The notes under the pieces are model-generated. The model was given only the letters and a program-made list of their open reading frames with translations, made no database searches and was not told where the DNA came from. From NCBI GenBank assembly GCA_942159475.1, contig OW804097.1, positions 53,154,986 to 53,218,985 on the forward strand: DNA of 64,000 nt, in the 5' to 3' direction. Within the stretch, counting starts at the first letter, position 1. The number at the start of each line of letters is the position of its first letter. Shown here piece after piece: positions 7,790 through 29,700 of the stretch. Origin of the DNA: Sthenelais limicola. Its lineage: Eukaryota > Annelida > Polychaeta > Phyllodocida > Sigalionidae. A program made the translations under genes and the position numbers.

Positions 7790-8629
7790 ATGGGTCCATA
7801 CAGATATAGATATCTCAATCGCATTCGAAATGCACAGAAAAAAAAAGCCATGGAAAACCCACGTAGAACACTACAAATTCTGCAAGAATTCATACGCGAT
7901 AATGCAGGGGTTCAATTCAACATCTGCAGTGAAGATAAAGCAAATGCTATAGCAAATGCTTGCCTATCAAACGGGGAAGAGTGGCGCCCTGTTAAAAGCG
8001 CAGGACTCAAAATTCTATTCATTAAAAAGGATACCACTTTCATCTCACATAGAGCCTTCCACGACTTCGCAACACACTATAGACTAGTGCTAGTGCAAAA
8101 ATTATTCAAACAAACCAAAGAGTTCTTTATTCCTCCTGGAACCTTTTTGGAATATACAGGATTTACCAATGAGTGCCCATTCAACTCAGCAATCATATTC
8201 ATCGACACATTAAAGACCAAAAAATTGAATAATTTCAACGCAGCTGAAGTTCTCCCCGTCCTCTCGGCAGGGAATACATGCTCACACAGCCGATTAATGC
8301 TAATGTTCAGTCAAAGAAAGGAACAATACCCAGATACACTCATTTCACACCAATACCCACACGATTGGAAAATACAACTCATAAGGCAGGGAAAAAGCCA
8401 TGTGTCTTGTTACTGCGGAAAACAACTCCCATTAAACGATATGGATATATGGGATGACACCTGCTGTGACGATCTTAATCTGAACCACATATTTCTAGCC
8501 TTTGAAACGCCATTCTACCCTTACGCAATTTGTGCACGTTGCCATTGTTGTTGCAAATCAAATAGCAAAACTAATTTATATCTACCAATATCCACCCCAT
8601 ACCCATCCACGTCAAATGACACTAACTAA
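7790..8629 (+). CDS. Unrecognised 280-aa protein, divergent gene of the element, Cys-rich C-terminus
   Basis: The open frame runs from 7709, but the ATG at 7790 (MGPYRYRYLNRI) is preferred because a TATA-like box lies between the two. The protein begins with a basic region (NAQKKKAMENPRR). The middle is mixed alpha/beta-like. The C-terminal third is rich in Cys and His: VSCYCGK, then TCCDDLNLNH, then CARCHCCCK, which suggests zinc binding. No known family is recognised. The frame is intact over 280 codons, unlike several neighbours, and the stop lies 12 bases inside a 106-bp block repeated at 10547. It is transcribed away from the minus-strand block. Non-conserved early or regulatory genes often sit in this position in such elements, but a function cannot be assigned. 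Confidence 0.6.
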   Translation: MGPYRYRYLNRIRNAQKKKAMENPRRTLQILQEFIRDNAGVQFNICSEDKANAIANACLSNGEEWRPVKSAGLKILFIKKDTTFISHRAFHDFATHYRLVLVQKLFKQTKEFFIPPGTFLEYTGFTNECPFNSAIIFIDTLKTKKLNNFNAAEVLPVLSAGNTCSHSRLMLMFSQRKEQYPDTLISHQYPHDWKIQLIRQGKSHVSCYCGKQLPLNDMDIWDDTCCDDLNLNHIFLAFETPFYPYAICARCHCCCKSNSKTNLYLPISTPYPSTSNDTN

Positions 8630-8723
8630 AAAGCGCAAAGCATGCACCCAGAAAGGTCTCATAAAAGGATTAACGTAGGACTTTATACATTAGATGCGTT
8701 TTTGTAACACTATATACCCAATT
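8618..8723 (+). repeat. 106-bp direct repeat, copy A (3' end of divergent gene and flank)
   Basis: Identical by eye to 10547-10652, in the same orientation. It includes the last codons and stop of the 7790-8629 gene and ends in CACTATATACCCAATT. The second copy therefore probably derives from this element or a sister copy. Confidence 0.9.
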
Positions 8724-9069
8724 CAAATGGATAAACCATGTTCAAATAAAGGATTTCTATACACTTCATCTCTTGTGTACCCGTCATCTCTCGTGTACCC
8801 GCTCACCTCCATCCATGTAACAGCCCAACAAAAGCATACAATCACCCATCCAAACACCCCCTCTTCCCCACCCTTATACACACTTAATCCCCAAGTACAT
8901 ATACATAGGCAAAGACACCGATCTCTCCCCTCTCCTCTCCACACCCCCACTACCACCACCACCACCACCCCCTCTCTCTCTCCCCCACCCATATCCCCCT
9001 ACCAACGCGCTACGCGTGCGCGTCTCTACTGCGTCTACCGCGCGCCTATAGTCTCACCGCGTCTACCGT
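8724..9069 (+). repeat. ~346-bp segment, copy A (opposite orientation to copy B)
   Basis: Reads as the reverse complement of 10654-10999 with no mismatch seen; an 89-codon open frame on opposite strands of the two copies has the same translation. It contains (ACC)n and CT-rich stretches and a GCGC-rich end. Here it follows CACTATATACCCAATT, but the matching right half-palindrome is missing: similarity ends at 9069 and a GCGC-rich junction follows. The open frames across it are not credible genes. Confidence 0.9.
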
Positions 9070-9143
9070 GCGCTGCGCGCCGCGCGCGAGAAAATGAGCA
9101 ACCTGTCAATCAAATCGTCCAAAATTTCTACCATTTCCTACCA

Positions 9144-9494
9144 TTACTCACAAAAGCGCGGGTTGCTGTTGGTGACTATTACTACTTTCATGCTCATCCT
9201 TAGTGCAGTGTCAAGAGTGAGTGTTTCCTTGTTTATGAGTTTCTCCTTTAGTTTCTTGTCTCGCATTCCTACTACCATTCTTTCTAGAATGAAATTGTCA
9301 TTGTCGTCACCCCATTCACACGAGGCTGCCTTAATCCTAAGCTCTGTCACATATTCCTCGATGGACTCTCCCTCCAGTTGGTCTCTGGAGTTAAACAGGT
9401 ATCGTTGGAAGAATCTGCTTCTCAATGGCAGGCAAATCTCGTCAAACTTCCTTATTACAGTATTATAATCCTTTTTGTCTTCTGCCTGGACCAA
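9144..9494 (-). pseudogene. Ty3-type retrotransposon gag fragment
   Basis: 116 residues. The stretch EDKKDYNTVIRKFDEI, then RYLFNSRDQLEGESIEEYV, then CEWGD...FILERMVVGMRDKKLKEKLI is the conserved core of the retrotransposon gag (capsid) domain found in many invertebrate Ty3/mdg4-like elements. The N- and C-terminal parts are missing, and the last ~15 residues do not look like gag. No LTR, protease, reverse transcriptase or integrase is nearby. It is a relic inserted or recombined next to the 8724-9069 segment. Confidence 0.82.
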
Positions 9495-9770
9495 ATTTCA
9501 AGACAGTGGATTAAATATTTCCATGCCTTACAAACCTTATCTAGTATCTAGTATTATGCTGCACATTCTATAAGGAATCCATAATACCATGTGTAAGTTA
9601 ATATGACCAAAATTGACAACGTTTTTGAAAAAAAACCCCATCAAAATCGCACTAACATTTCAGGAATCGACCATATCATATTTCATAGTTAGTGTTAAAT
9701 AAATATTTTTCATGTGTCTTTTGCACTGCAAATAACCTAGCTCGATCTTGAAAAGGATGGGGCACGTACT

Positions 9771-10040
9771 GAATATATGTGTATTCATGCTGGGTCAGTC
9801 AATACACACTAGTGAATATATGTGTATCCATGCTGGGTCAGTCAATACACACTAGTGAATATATGTGTATCCATGCTGGGTCAGTCAATACACACTAGTG
9901 ATTATATGTGTATCCATGCTGGGTCAGTCAATACACACTAGTGAATATATGTGTATCCATGCTGGGTCAGTCAATACACACTAGTGAATATGTGTGTATC
10001 CATGCTGGGTCAGTCAATACACACTAGTGAATATGTGTAG
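9771..10040 (+). repeat. 43-bp tandem repeat, six full copies plus a partial
   Basis: Units begin at 9771, 9814, 9857, 9900, 9943 and 9986, with a truncated one at 10029. Each contains CCATGCTGGGTCAGTCAATA, and copies differ by only one or two bases. There are no spacers, so this is a minisatellite and not CRISPR. A purine-rich stretch follows to about 10215. Confidence 0.95.
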
Positions 10041-10215
10041 AAGTGGAAGAGTAGGGAGGAAGAACAGTAAGATTAGAGGGAAGGGGCGGGGGGGGGGGGG
10101 TCTTCAGACAAAGAGAGGAGAGACAGGGAGACCGATCAAGGACAGAGGGAAAGGAGAGAGTGATAGGGGAGTGGGAGAGAGAGAGTTGAGGAAGAGGGGC
10201 AAGGGATGAGGAAAA

Positions 10216-10546
10216 GATGGAGGGATATAATAAATAAATAAATGTCTCAGTCATGTCAGATAATATGCTAAATGATAATATATTATGTCTTATGAGGTAT
10301 CATTTTTGATAAAATTTTAACCATGTAAATGTGATGTGTCACAGGAAAATGAGTCACAAGTCGCAAAATTGATATTTTTCAAAGGGATTCATTTATTAAG
10401 ATGACTTTGTTGAAATGTTGGAATGTTCTCATTTTTGGAGAGTTTATATAGCGCTTTAGTTAGTATGAATTCATTTACCATTACTGAGCCATTATTTGGC
10501 TGTAACTTTTCTTCAAGTTGGAGTATTTTCACAAACTAAAAATGTC
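10216..10546. other. No recognisable feature
   Basis: AT-rich sequence between the minisatellite with its purine-rich tail and the second 106-bp repeat. No gene, RNA or repeat structure is visible. Confidence 0.5.
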
Positions 10547-10652
10547 GACACTAACTAAAAAGCGCAAAGCATGCACCCAGAAAGGTCTCATAAAAGGATT
10601 AACGTAGGACTTTATACATTAGATGCGTTTTTGTAACACTATATACCCAATT
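10547..10652 (+). repeat. 106-bp direct repeat, copy B
   Basis: Same sequence and orientation as 8618-8723, including the tail of the element's divergent gene. No open reading frame of that gene precedes it here, so this is a detached fragment. Confidence 0.9.
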
Positions 10653-11015
10653 AGACGGTAGACGCGGTGAGACTATAGGCGCGCGGTAGACGCAGTAGAG
10701 ACGCGCACGCGTAGCGCGTTGGTAGGGGGATATGGGTGGGGGAGAGAGAGAGGGGGTGGTGGTGGTGGTGGTAGTGGGGGTGTGGAGAGGAGAGGGGAGA
10801 GATCGGTGTCTTTGCCTATGTATATGTACTTGGGGATTAAGTGTGTATAAGGGTGGGGAAGAGGGGGTGTTTGGATGGGTGATTGTATGCTTTTGTTGGG
10901 CTGTTACATGGATGGAGGTGAGCGGGTACACGAGAGATGACGGGTACACAAGAGATGAAGTGTATAGAAATCCTTTATTTGAACATGGTTTATCCATTTG
11001 AATTGGGTATATAGT
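10637..11015 (-). mobile_element. Segment copy B flanked by 16-bp inverted repeats
   Basis: The ends are CACTATATACCCAATT at 10637-10652 and its exact reverse complement AATTGGGTATATAGTG at 11000-11015. Between them lie 347 bases that match 8724-9069 in reverse orientation. It can be read as a MITE with 16-bp terminal repeats. Alternatively it is an insertion into the centre of a 28-bp palindrome with AATT duplicated. The inner ends of the segment are not inverted repeats of each other. No transposase is encoded. Confidence 0.8.
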
Positions 11016-11169
11016 GCTATATAGTGGTATATAGGCTGTCCTGAGAATATTCATGCTCATTTGTGTGGAAATGTAATTGACCTGAATAAAATATTTTCTA
11101 AATCTAAAATCAGACCTATGAAGTACACAATAATTGAAAACATTATATGTATATTTTGTTTTATTTTTT

Positions 11170-11425
11170 TCTAATTTATGTAGAAATATGTACACTTCTT
11201 CTATGCCCTTACCGGCGAGTTCCTCTCACAGACTCCACGAAGCTGCCCTGACTACAATATTCATTATTAACTTTCCCAATTTCTTCTATATTATCAGCAA
11301 TATGTGTACTTTATGTGCGAAAAATAATATATCAATAGAAGCAAAAAAAATAAGAATTTTCTGTCAAATGTTGACCAATTGGTGGAATTGCTCACATCCA
11401 TACATCCATACATATGTATACATAG
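11170..11425 (+). repeat. Dispersed repeat, copy 1
   Basis: Resembles 27020-27280 in the same orientation at roughly 70 percent by eye, including GCTGCCCTGACTACAATATT, TCTATATTA and a shared AATCAATAGAAGCA-like block. It is probably an old interspersed element of unknown type. No coding capacity is seen. Confidence 0.6.
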
Positions 11426-11429
11426 CCTA

Positions 11430-12360
11430 CATACATGACCGATTTTCATGAAAAGTAGTCATTTTCACGAAATGCAGTTGAAAAAACGTCAAAATTGGAT
11501 TTGTTCATATGTTGCTGATTTTTCCTGTACATATTAACATAGTACCCCGGCTGTAACTCTCCAAAATTCGGCAGCTTAATATTGAATAATTAACCTACAG
11601 TGGCCTGGCAAAGTTTTCCTCCTCTATCCAGCCATACAGTGCCATCATCGTACATCACGCTCAATATTAAAAATATATATATTGCTACCGTACTGAATAT
11701 CCAGAACAATCATCTATTCTTATTCTTTAGCCTCTAAATTGTGAGGATAGATAATAGGTGTGACGTACGGTGATGCATTTAAGTTAACTTCCCCAATCAT
11801 CATGCTGGCATTTGAATGATCTTTTAGACACTCTCCTTAAATATTACTGCAAATCTAACACAGGATTATGAAACCATGTGAAAATCGCCACTTGATGATG
11901 TATTGGAATTGTATAATACTTTAATATTTATCATTGATAGAGGCTCATAAAAATGCGTGACGTACGGTGACGCACACATTTCCCATAGGTTTCCCTTCTA
12001 CTGTTCTAGCTAAGAGAGAAATATTGAATTTATAACCATAAAAATGATCAGAATCAATTGTCAAGTACTTAACCTCAATACTTATAGAAGAAACGAATTG
12101 ACAAAATATTACTATTTTTATCATTACAGCTTGAAGTAATAATTTCATTTAAATGTATATGATTATTAGTTAAAAAACACTAACTGTTAGTTTTTTTCCC
12201 ATAACTTCCTCATTTCTGATCATGGAGTCACAAAACCAGACTTCGATTTTGACAAGATACACCCTGCCAGCATCATAAAATTTAGCTCCGTCATGATTTT
12301 TACCCTGTTATGGCTCATAAACCCAAATGCCTACCAGTCATGAAAATCGGCGACATACAT
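11430..12360. repeat. Region bounded by inverted CATGA-AAATCGG ends, with repeated GTGACGTACGGTGA motifs
   Basis: The block at 11430-11452 (containing CGATTTTCATGA) is an inverted copy of the block at 12338-12360 (TCATGAAAATCGG). Inside, a GTGACGTACGGTGA-like motif occurs near 11758 and 11957, and inverted near 11650. This may be a non-autonomous element of about 0.9 kb, but the ends are short and imperfect. No gene is seen. Confidence 0.4.
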
Positions 12361-12600
12361 ACCCCCCCCCCCCCCCACCTCTCTCTTTCTCTCTCCCTCC
12401 CTCACCTTCCACCCTTACCCCCCCCCCCCCCCCCCCCCCCCCGGGCACACACACACACCTCCAACTCCAATCCATGTCTCCCGGCATAGGCATTTGTACC
12501 CAGGATTTGTACATCAGTCCAACCAACTATGTGTAGCTATAGGATCGTTGTGTGTAGCTATAGGATCGTTGTGTGTAGCTATAGGATCGTTGCTCAAGCT
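12361..12600. repeat. Poly-C tracts and 21-bp triplicate
   Basis: C tracts at 12361-12376 and 12419-12442 flank a pyrimidine-rich stretch. A 21-base unit (GTGTAGCTATAGGATCGTTGT) is then repeated three times at 12530-12592. The open frames on both strands are low-complexity. Confidence 0.85.
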
Positions 12601-12860
12601 CAGGATGAACTGTCCGGGCTGGCTGGCAGACTTGAGGGAGTCGCCACCTGACGACAATATGTTGAACTAAAAACTTAGATAGATCAGACTTTGTTACGCA
12701 CATCTAGCTGTAAAATAGGAGCGGGAGTGGTCTTTACATGAGGGATATCTACACACAACCAGCATTCAGCTATTTTGCAGACACTATATGGTTGGGCACC
12801 CAATTAAATTAAATTCATCCTGCCGGTAAATTAAATTCATCCTGCCCGGACAGTTCATAC
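12601..12860. repeat. Inverted-repeat element upstream of CDC5L
   Basis: AGGATGAACTGTCCGGGC near 12601-12618 pairs with GCCCGGACAGTTCAT near 12842-12857. A further GGACAGTTCATACCG copy lies near 12946-12960, and AAATTAAATTCATCCTGCC is repeated twice just inside the right end. This suits a MITE of about 260 bases that has been partly duplicated. Confidence 0.6.
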
Positions 12861-13019
12861 CGGGCGGACAACCTATAGTCAACCTGTTGCAAACGGTTCT
12901 AACTGGTTCCGGGGGCGTGGCCTAAGCCTCAGAACCGGATATCCTGGACAGTTCATACCGATAGACTACCCATACCGTGACAATACAAATCTCGCTTATG
13001 ACGAAATCTCGCTAAGTCC

Positions 13020-13107
13020 GAGACTTCCTGTGCACGCGTACCGCCATCGTTGTTTTGGTACAAGGGATAAATTATTTTTCTGGAGTTAAGACCTCTTAAC
13101 TGCCAAC
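13020..13107 (+). promoter_or_regulatory. CDC5L core promoter / 5' leader with ETS- and YY1-like motifs
   Basis: CTTCCTG at 13024-13030 (ETS-type) and CCGCCAT at 13041-13047 (inverse of the YY1 core ATGGCGG) lie 60-85 bases before the start codon. This combination is typical of TATA-less housekeeping promoters in animals. No TATA box is seen. The transcription start itself cannot be read. Confidence 0.4.
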
Positions 13108-25608
<12,501 letters not shown>

Positions 25609-26445
25609 TATTCAAACTTGATGTATCACGAAGAGACAAAAAGAGGGGCTTTAAGAATATTTTATTCAAAAATCAATCATTTCCTTCTCTTTTCCTTTAC
25701 TTGTTGCAATAGTAAATTCGCAAATCTCCCTATACGCATCATCTAAGGAGCTTGATCAAGTATTCCTGTTTAAAATGAAATATGTTGGTTCATCTATTTT
25801 TTTACAATGATATTAAGAAAATTGAAAGGCGAATTTTCTGTGGTCTTGAAAAGTGTTGGATCCAAGGGGCCTGCTAAGAGGGATTAATCACTGCCCCTCG
25901 TTATTTTCTAAAATATGTATGCGGTCTATCTTAAAAGTCGGTTTATGATCTGGAATCATATCATTCTCACTATTACTAATACTATGATTCTCTGTTGCTT
26001 ATATTGTCAACTAATTGAGAAAATCTAGCAATCAAAGTAAATCAATTAAATTTAATTCATTCTCGATATATACGCACCAGCCCTCTTAGCCAGTCCACCT
26101 CAAGGAGATTCCTTGGACCATTTTTTGCTTAATGTTAAATTCCACCCATCCATAATCGAAGTGTAATCAGACATTCGAAAAATGCCATATTACAATTTTG
26201 TCAAGTGCTATCTTTAATTTAAATATAAACATCACCCATGTTCTCTTCGATATTGACATGTTTTTGTTTTATTTTCTTATTCATTCGGTTCGTGTGTTTG
26301 ATATTGCATCGATCATATGATAGTTAGAGACAGTTGTGAAAGTGGTAATTGTCCAAGCCTTTCCAAAAGTTGGCAAAGGGGACGATATGTGAAATATTAA
26401 TGTTCATCGTCAAAGTTCCTGAAGTGAAGATGTATACTGTAACTT

Positions 26446-26451
26446 AATAAA
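26446..26451 (+). terminator. Probable CDC5L polyadenylation signal
   Basis: AATAAA lies 838 bases after the stop and is followed by a CA and a GT/T-rich stretch (TTTTGTTTTATGTGGTTTGG), the usual arrangement around a cleavage site. No better signal is seen between the stop codon and here. Confidence 0.55.
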
Positions 26452-26698
26452 ACTCACTCTCATAGACAAGACATTTTGTTTTATGTGGTTTGGTGACGTC
26501 TGCACATGTAACAACATTTATTCAATGAAGTCTTAAGGCGCTCGATCTTAAAAAAGTTTATTTAGTACTTTTCCTCTAATGCATAATATCTATTCATATA
26601 GAGCAGCATTAATTCCAGGTCATATCGTGGCGTTAAATATGTCGCTGTCCTGCATTTCCAACTTTAATCAAGCCAGGGTAGCCCTGAAAAAAGTGAAC

Positions 26699-26771
26699 TG
26701 GAGAACCCGGGCATCGATCCCGGTACCTCTCACATGCTAAGCGAGCGCTCTACCATCTGAGCTAGCTCCCC
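26699..26771 (-). tRNA. tRNA-Ala (anticodon AGC)
   Basis: The reverse complement folds into a complete 73-base cloverleaf. The acceptor GGGGAGC pairs with GUUCUCC and has discriminator A. The D arm is GCUC...GAGC, the anticodon stem CUCGC/GUGAG with loop UUAGCAU, the variable loop has five bases, and the T stem is CCGGG/CCCGG with loop AUCGAUG. The G3:U70 pair, the alanine identity element read by alanyl-tRNA synthetase, is present. A54 in place of T54 is shared with some animal tRNA-Ala genes. No intron and no encoded CCA, as expected in a nuclear gene. It stands alone between CDC5L and the RhoGAP gene. A T run for Pol III termination is not obvious immediately downstream. Confidence 0.95.
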
Positions 26772-29700
26772 TGTCTGAAAAGAAGCAGTCCTAGCATCGA
26801 CTGAATTTAATGAATATATTTTTCCTAAGTTGATTAAATGGGTGATTGGTCCAACAGATAAACTACAGAGGCCTTTCAGTAAAATTGTATGCCAAATATG
26901 ATGGGTTACATGTCTATATGGGCAGAGGGTCAATGACCTGTGTGACCCTTGTTACTGCCATTATTATTACTTAATTTAATATGACACGCACAAATTTACA
27001 TTTATTTCTGACTTAAATCTTCATTTATGTTGAAATATGTACGGTACCTTCCCCGTGTCTTTACCATCAGAATCCAAGTTATAGATCAGCCAAGTTGCCC
27101 TGACCACAATATTTTTCATTAGCGTTCCCAGTATCGTCTATATTAGCAGAACTGTGTCTAGTTGAGGTACAAACAAAATTAAATCAATAGAAGCAATTTA
27201 AAAAAAAAAAAAAATTCAGCCCTTGATGGCCAAATGACGACCAATTCATGGAATTACTCTTATATGCATACAACAAGGTAGAGTTTTGGGTTACATGGCT
27301 TCGATTATATTACATAGTCCAAACCAATTTGAGAATATGATTCGAAAAAGATCTATTATTATAAAATGTGATTCAGTGTCTAAGCCATTCCAGTGTCTTT
27401 GAATCTTGCAGACAACCGAGTTTGTAATTAGATTTCGGTATAAAAGTTTTCAAATAGGCATCTCGACCATCAGCGGAATCCCGTCTCTTTCCAGATTTTG
27501 ATCGATACATTCTTTACTGTATCTTCAATTTGGTACATAGGGGTGAACACATCTGACATTAGAATCAGGTCGAGAAGATAATTTCATGTTAACTTACTGA
27601 GATTTACCACAACTACAATCGATTCTCGAAGGACGTGAAAAGGGAAGCTATCATATCTTCTCCTGAACTCAATATGAAAAAAATATTAAAAGGTTTAGAA
27701 CTGTATTCAAACAGAGGCCTTTCAGAATTAATTCTTAATGGGTTCTAGCAATAGCTGTAAACGAACACGTGGACAAATCAACGACACATATATCAGGAAT
27801 TTTTAAATATTTATTTGATGCTCAATTATCATGGGTACGGTCATAGGAAGTGTCAACTCAGAACTATAATGGAGTCAATAGACATTTTCTTCATGGTATA
27901 TAAAATAATATTTTGATGACATGCTCTCTAGGCCAATGTAAAATATATTGTTTGGATTGAACAAGGTATCGCGATAATTTAATATGCTTCACCGATGTGA
28001 AACTTATTTTAACAGTACACTTTCTCCGGCAGAGATTTTAATATTATGAGAATATTTACAAATATCTTAGGTCCAAGTATCATGTCTCATTAATAAGGAT
28101 GATCAATATCCCAACAATCCCTCTGCTATATAAACGTAGAAATTTATCTCTTGGTGAAACCAACCACTTCAACTGTATGGTTAAGACACTTGGGTTTAAA
28201 AAGAGCGAGCTAGTTAGGAATGATTTAACCAGGAACATTTGATTTATATCAAGTGATATTTCACTAACATGCTACACATCTCAACTGGACAAGTTGCATC
28301 GGCCATTGTGCACGTTATAACTGAAGTAATATGGGATGGGAACAAAAATATGGGATGGGAACAAAAATCAAATGTTTATTTTCCAGAATCAGATTTTCAT
28401 TTCTGACCCTGTCCATTCATATATTGAAATATTAGAGAGGGAATTTTCTTAGATCTGGTATGTTCTGGGTATAACTTTAGATGTTTTATATTTAGTATGT
28501 AATATCTACATTTCCACACAAAATAATCATTGCGAATGATTCAAATGGATATCAATGTAACTGTCCTATTGAACCAAAATATTTGAAATTATTTTTGTTT
28601 GTAAATTCAATTCCACGAAAGTCATGCTTTTCATCATAGAAATCCGGGAATGTCTTGGCCTAGCTTTTGGCATGTATGAAACTGTAAAGCTCATGACTCG
28701 AGTCAAGTGTGCGAGGGAGTAGCTATTAAGTTCTCCCAAGGAACTACATGGAATAGGAGCAGACACAGATTCATCGCTTCTTATCTCTGATTCATTAATT
28801 TATTTTTTTCTTATAACAAAAATATGGAAACTGAAAGTTTCGGTATCAGTCGAGTTGCTGGTTTTGGTTCGCTAAAAGACCTTCGCAGTTATCGGATTTG
28901 TTTTCACCCGAAAACATGGTTTTGACAGTTTTGGTGTGATTTTTGATAAAACAATAAGCTTAGGACACTCAAAACTATATTTTTTCTTTTTTTATATATA
29001 TTCTGATTGTACAGCGTCCAATAATAATCACTTTTCACAGTTGAATAGATGCTACATGTGTAAATAATGTATAGAATTGAAAAATAAAATAAATTAAGGT
29101 AAACTTCAGGCCACAGACCATGATTTTGTATGAGGCGAAGCAAACCTTGAACTATTAAGCAACAGATCTGATTCCACCCCTTCTGATCTATCGACCTGGT
29201 TCAATTGATTGAGAAGCTCTCACATTAAATGTTTTAATGCAATGGTGGATTCAAAGAGTCTCCTTAAATAGTCAAAACTATATTGTGAATTACACATAAA
29301 ACATATGCCAAGAATGCAGGCAATAGATATATTAGTATGCCTTGGGGTCTGAAGTCTCCTAGTCCTGATTAATTACAAGTCTGACTACCTTTTTTCATGA
29401 AAATCAAAAGCAAAAGAGCATGAATGATATTGTCGAGATTCTTCGATAACAAAAATTGCAGTCAATCAGAAACTTGGACAAAAAGAATAAGATTTGTTTG
29501 CTATGAGAGATTGAGTTTTGATTTGTAAATTAGATCGGGTGAACAAAGTGAACCAGGGGCCACAGGATTATTGATAATGAAATGCAACATTGGTGAAAAT
29601 GCTAAATTCGTTGTATTGTTCTCCATTATTACTCCCCAAGTTTTCCAGCATGAATTGGCAATATATAAACTTTCATTTCGTTTCCATAGATTAGGAACAC

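Larger units (their letters stand above)
2882..9069. mobile_element. Degenerate Polinton/adintovirus-like element
   Basis: The gene set identifies the element: a DDE integrase with a chromodomain, an adenovirus-type cysteine protease, F54H12.2-type and other capsid-associated proteins and a basic core-like protein. They lie in one dense minus-strand block with overlapping stops and starts, and one gene diverges at the right. These families belong to Maverick/Polinton elements and the related adintoviruses. DNA polymerase B, the FtsK/A32-type packaging ATPase and an intact major capsid gene are absent, one capsid gene has lost its middle, and two genes are frameshifted, so this copy is not autonomous. 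The boundaries are approximate: terminal inverted repeats and target duplications were not found. The limits given are the protease end and the end of the 8724-9069 segment. Confidence 0.85.

Noticed and set aside
2882..9069. Polinton DNA polymerase B or packaging ATPase
   Set aside because: I looked for polymerase B motifs and Walker-type motifs on both strands and saw none; the space is fully used by other frames.
8694..9203. 169-codon plus-strand frame and its twin at 10599-11195 on the minus strand
   Set aside because: The shared translation only reflects the duplicated non-coding segment; it is made of (ACC)n and CT-rich repeats and is also open on the opposite strand.
9771..10040. CRISPR-like array
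   Set aside because: The 43-base units are contiguous with no spacers, and the genome is eukaryotic.
8618..11015. Long terminal repeats of the gag-containing retrotransposon
   Set aside because: The flanking repeats include the stop codon of the Polinton-like gene and are partly inverted, which LTRs are not; no TG...CA ends or primer-binding site seen.
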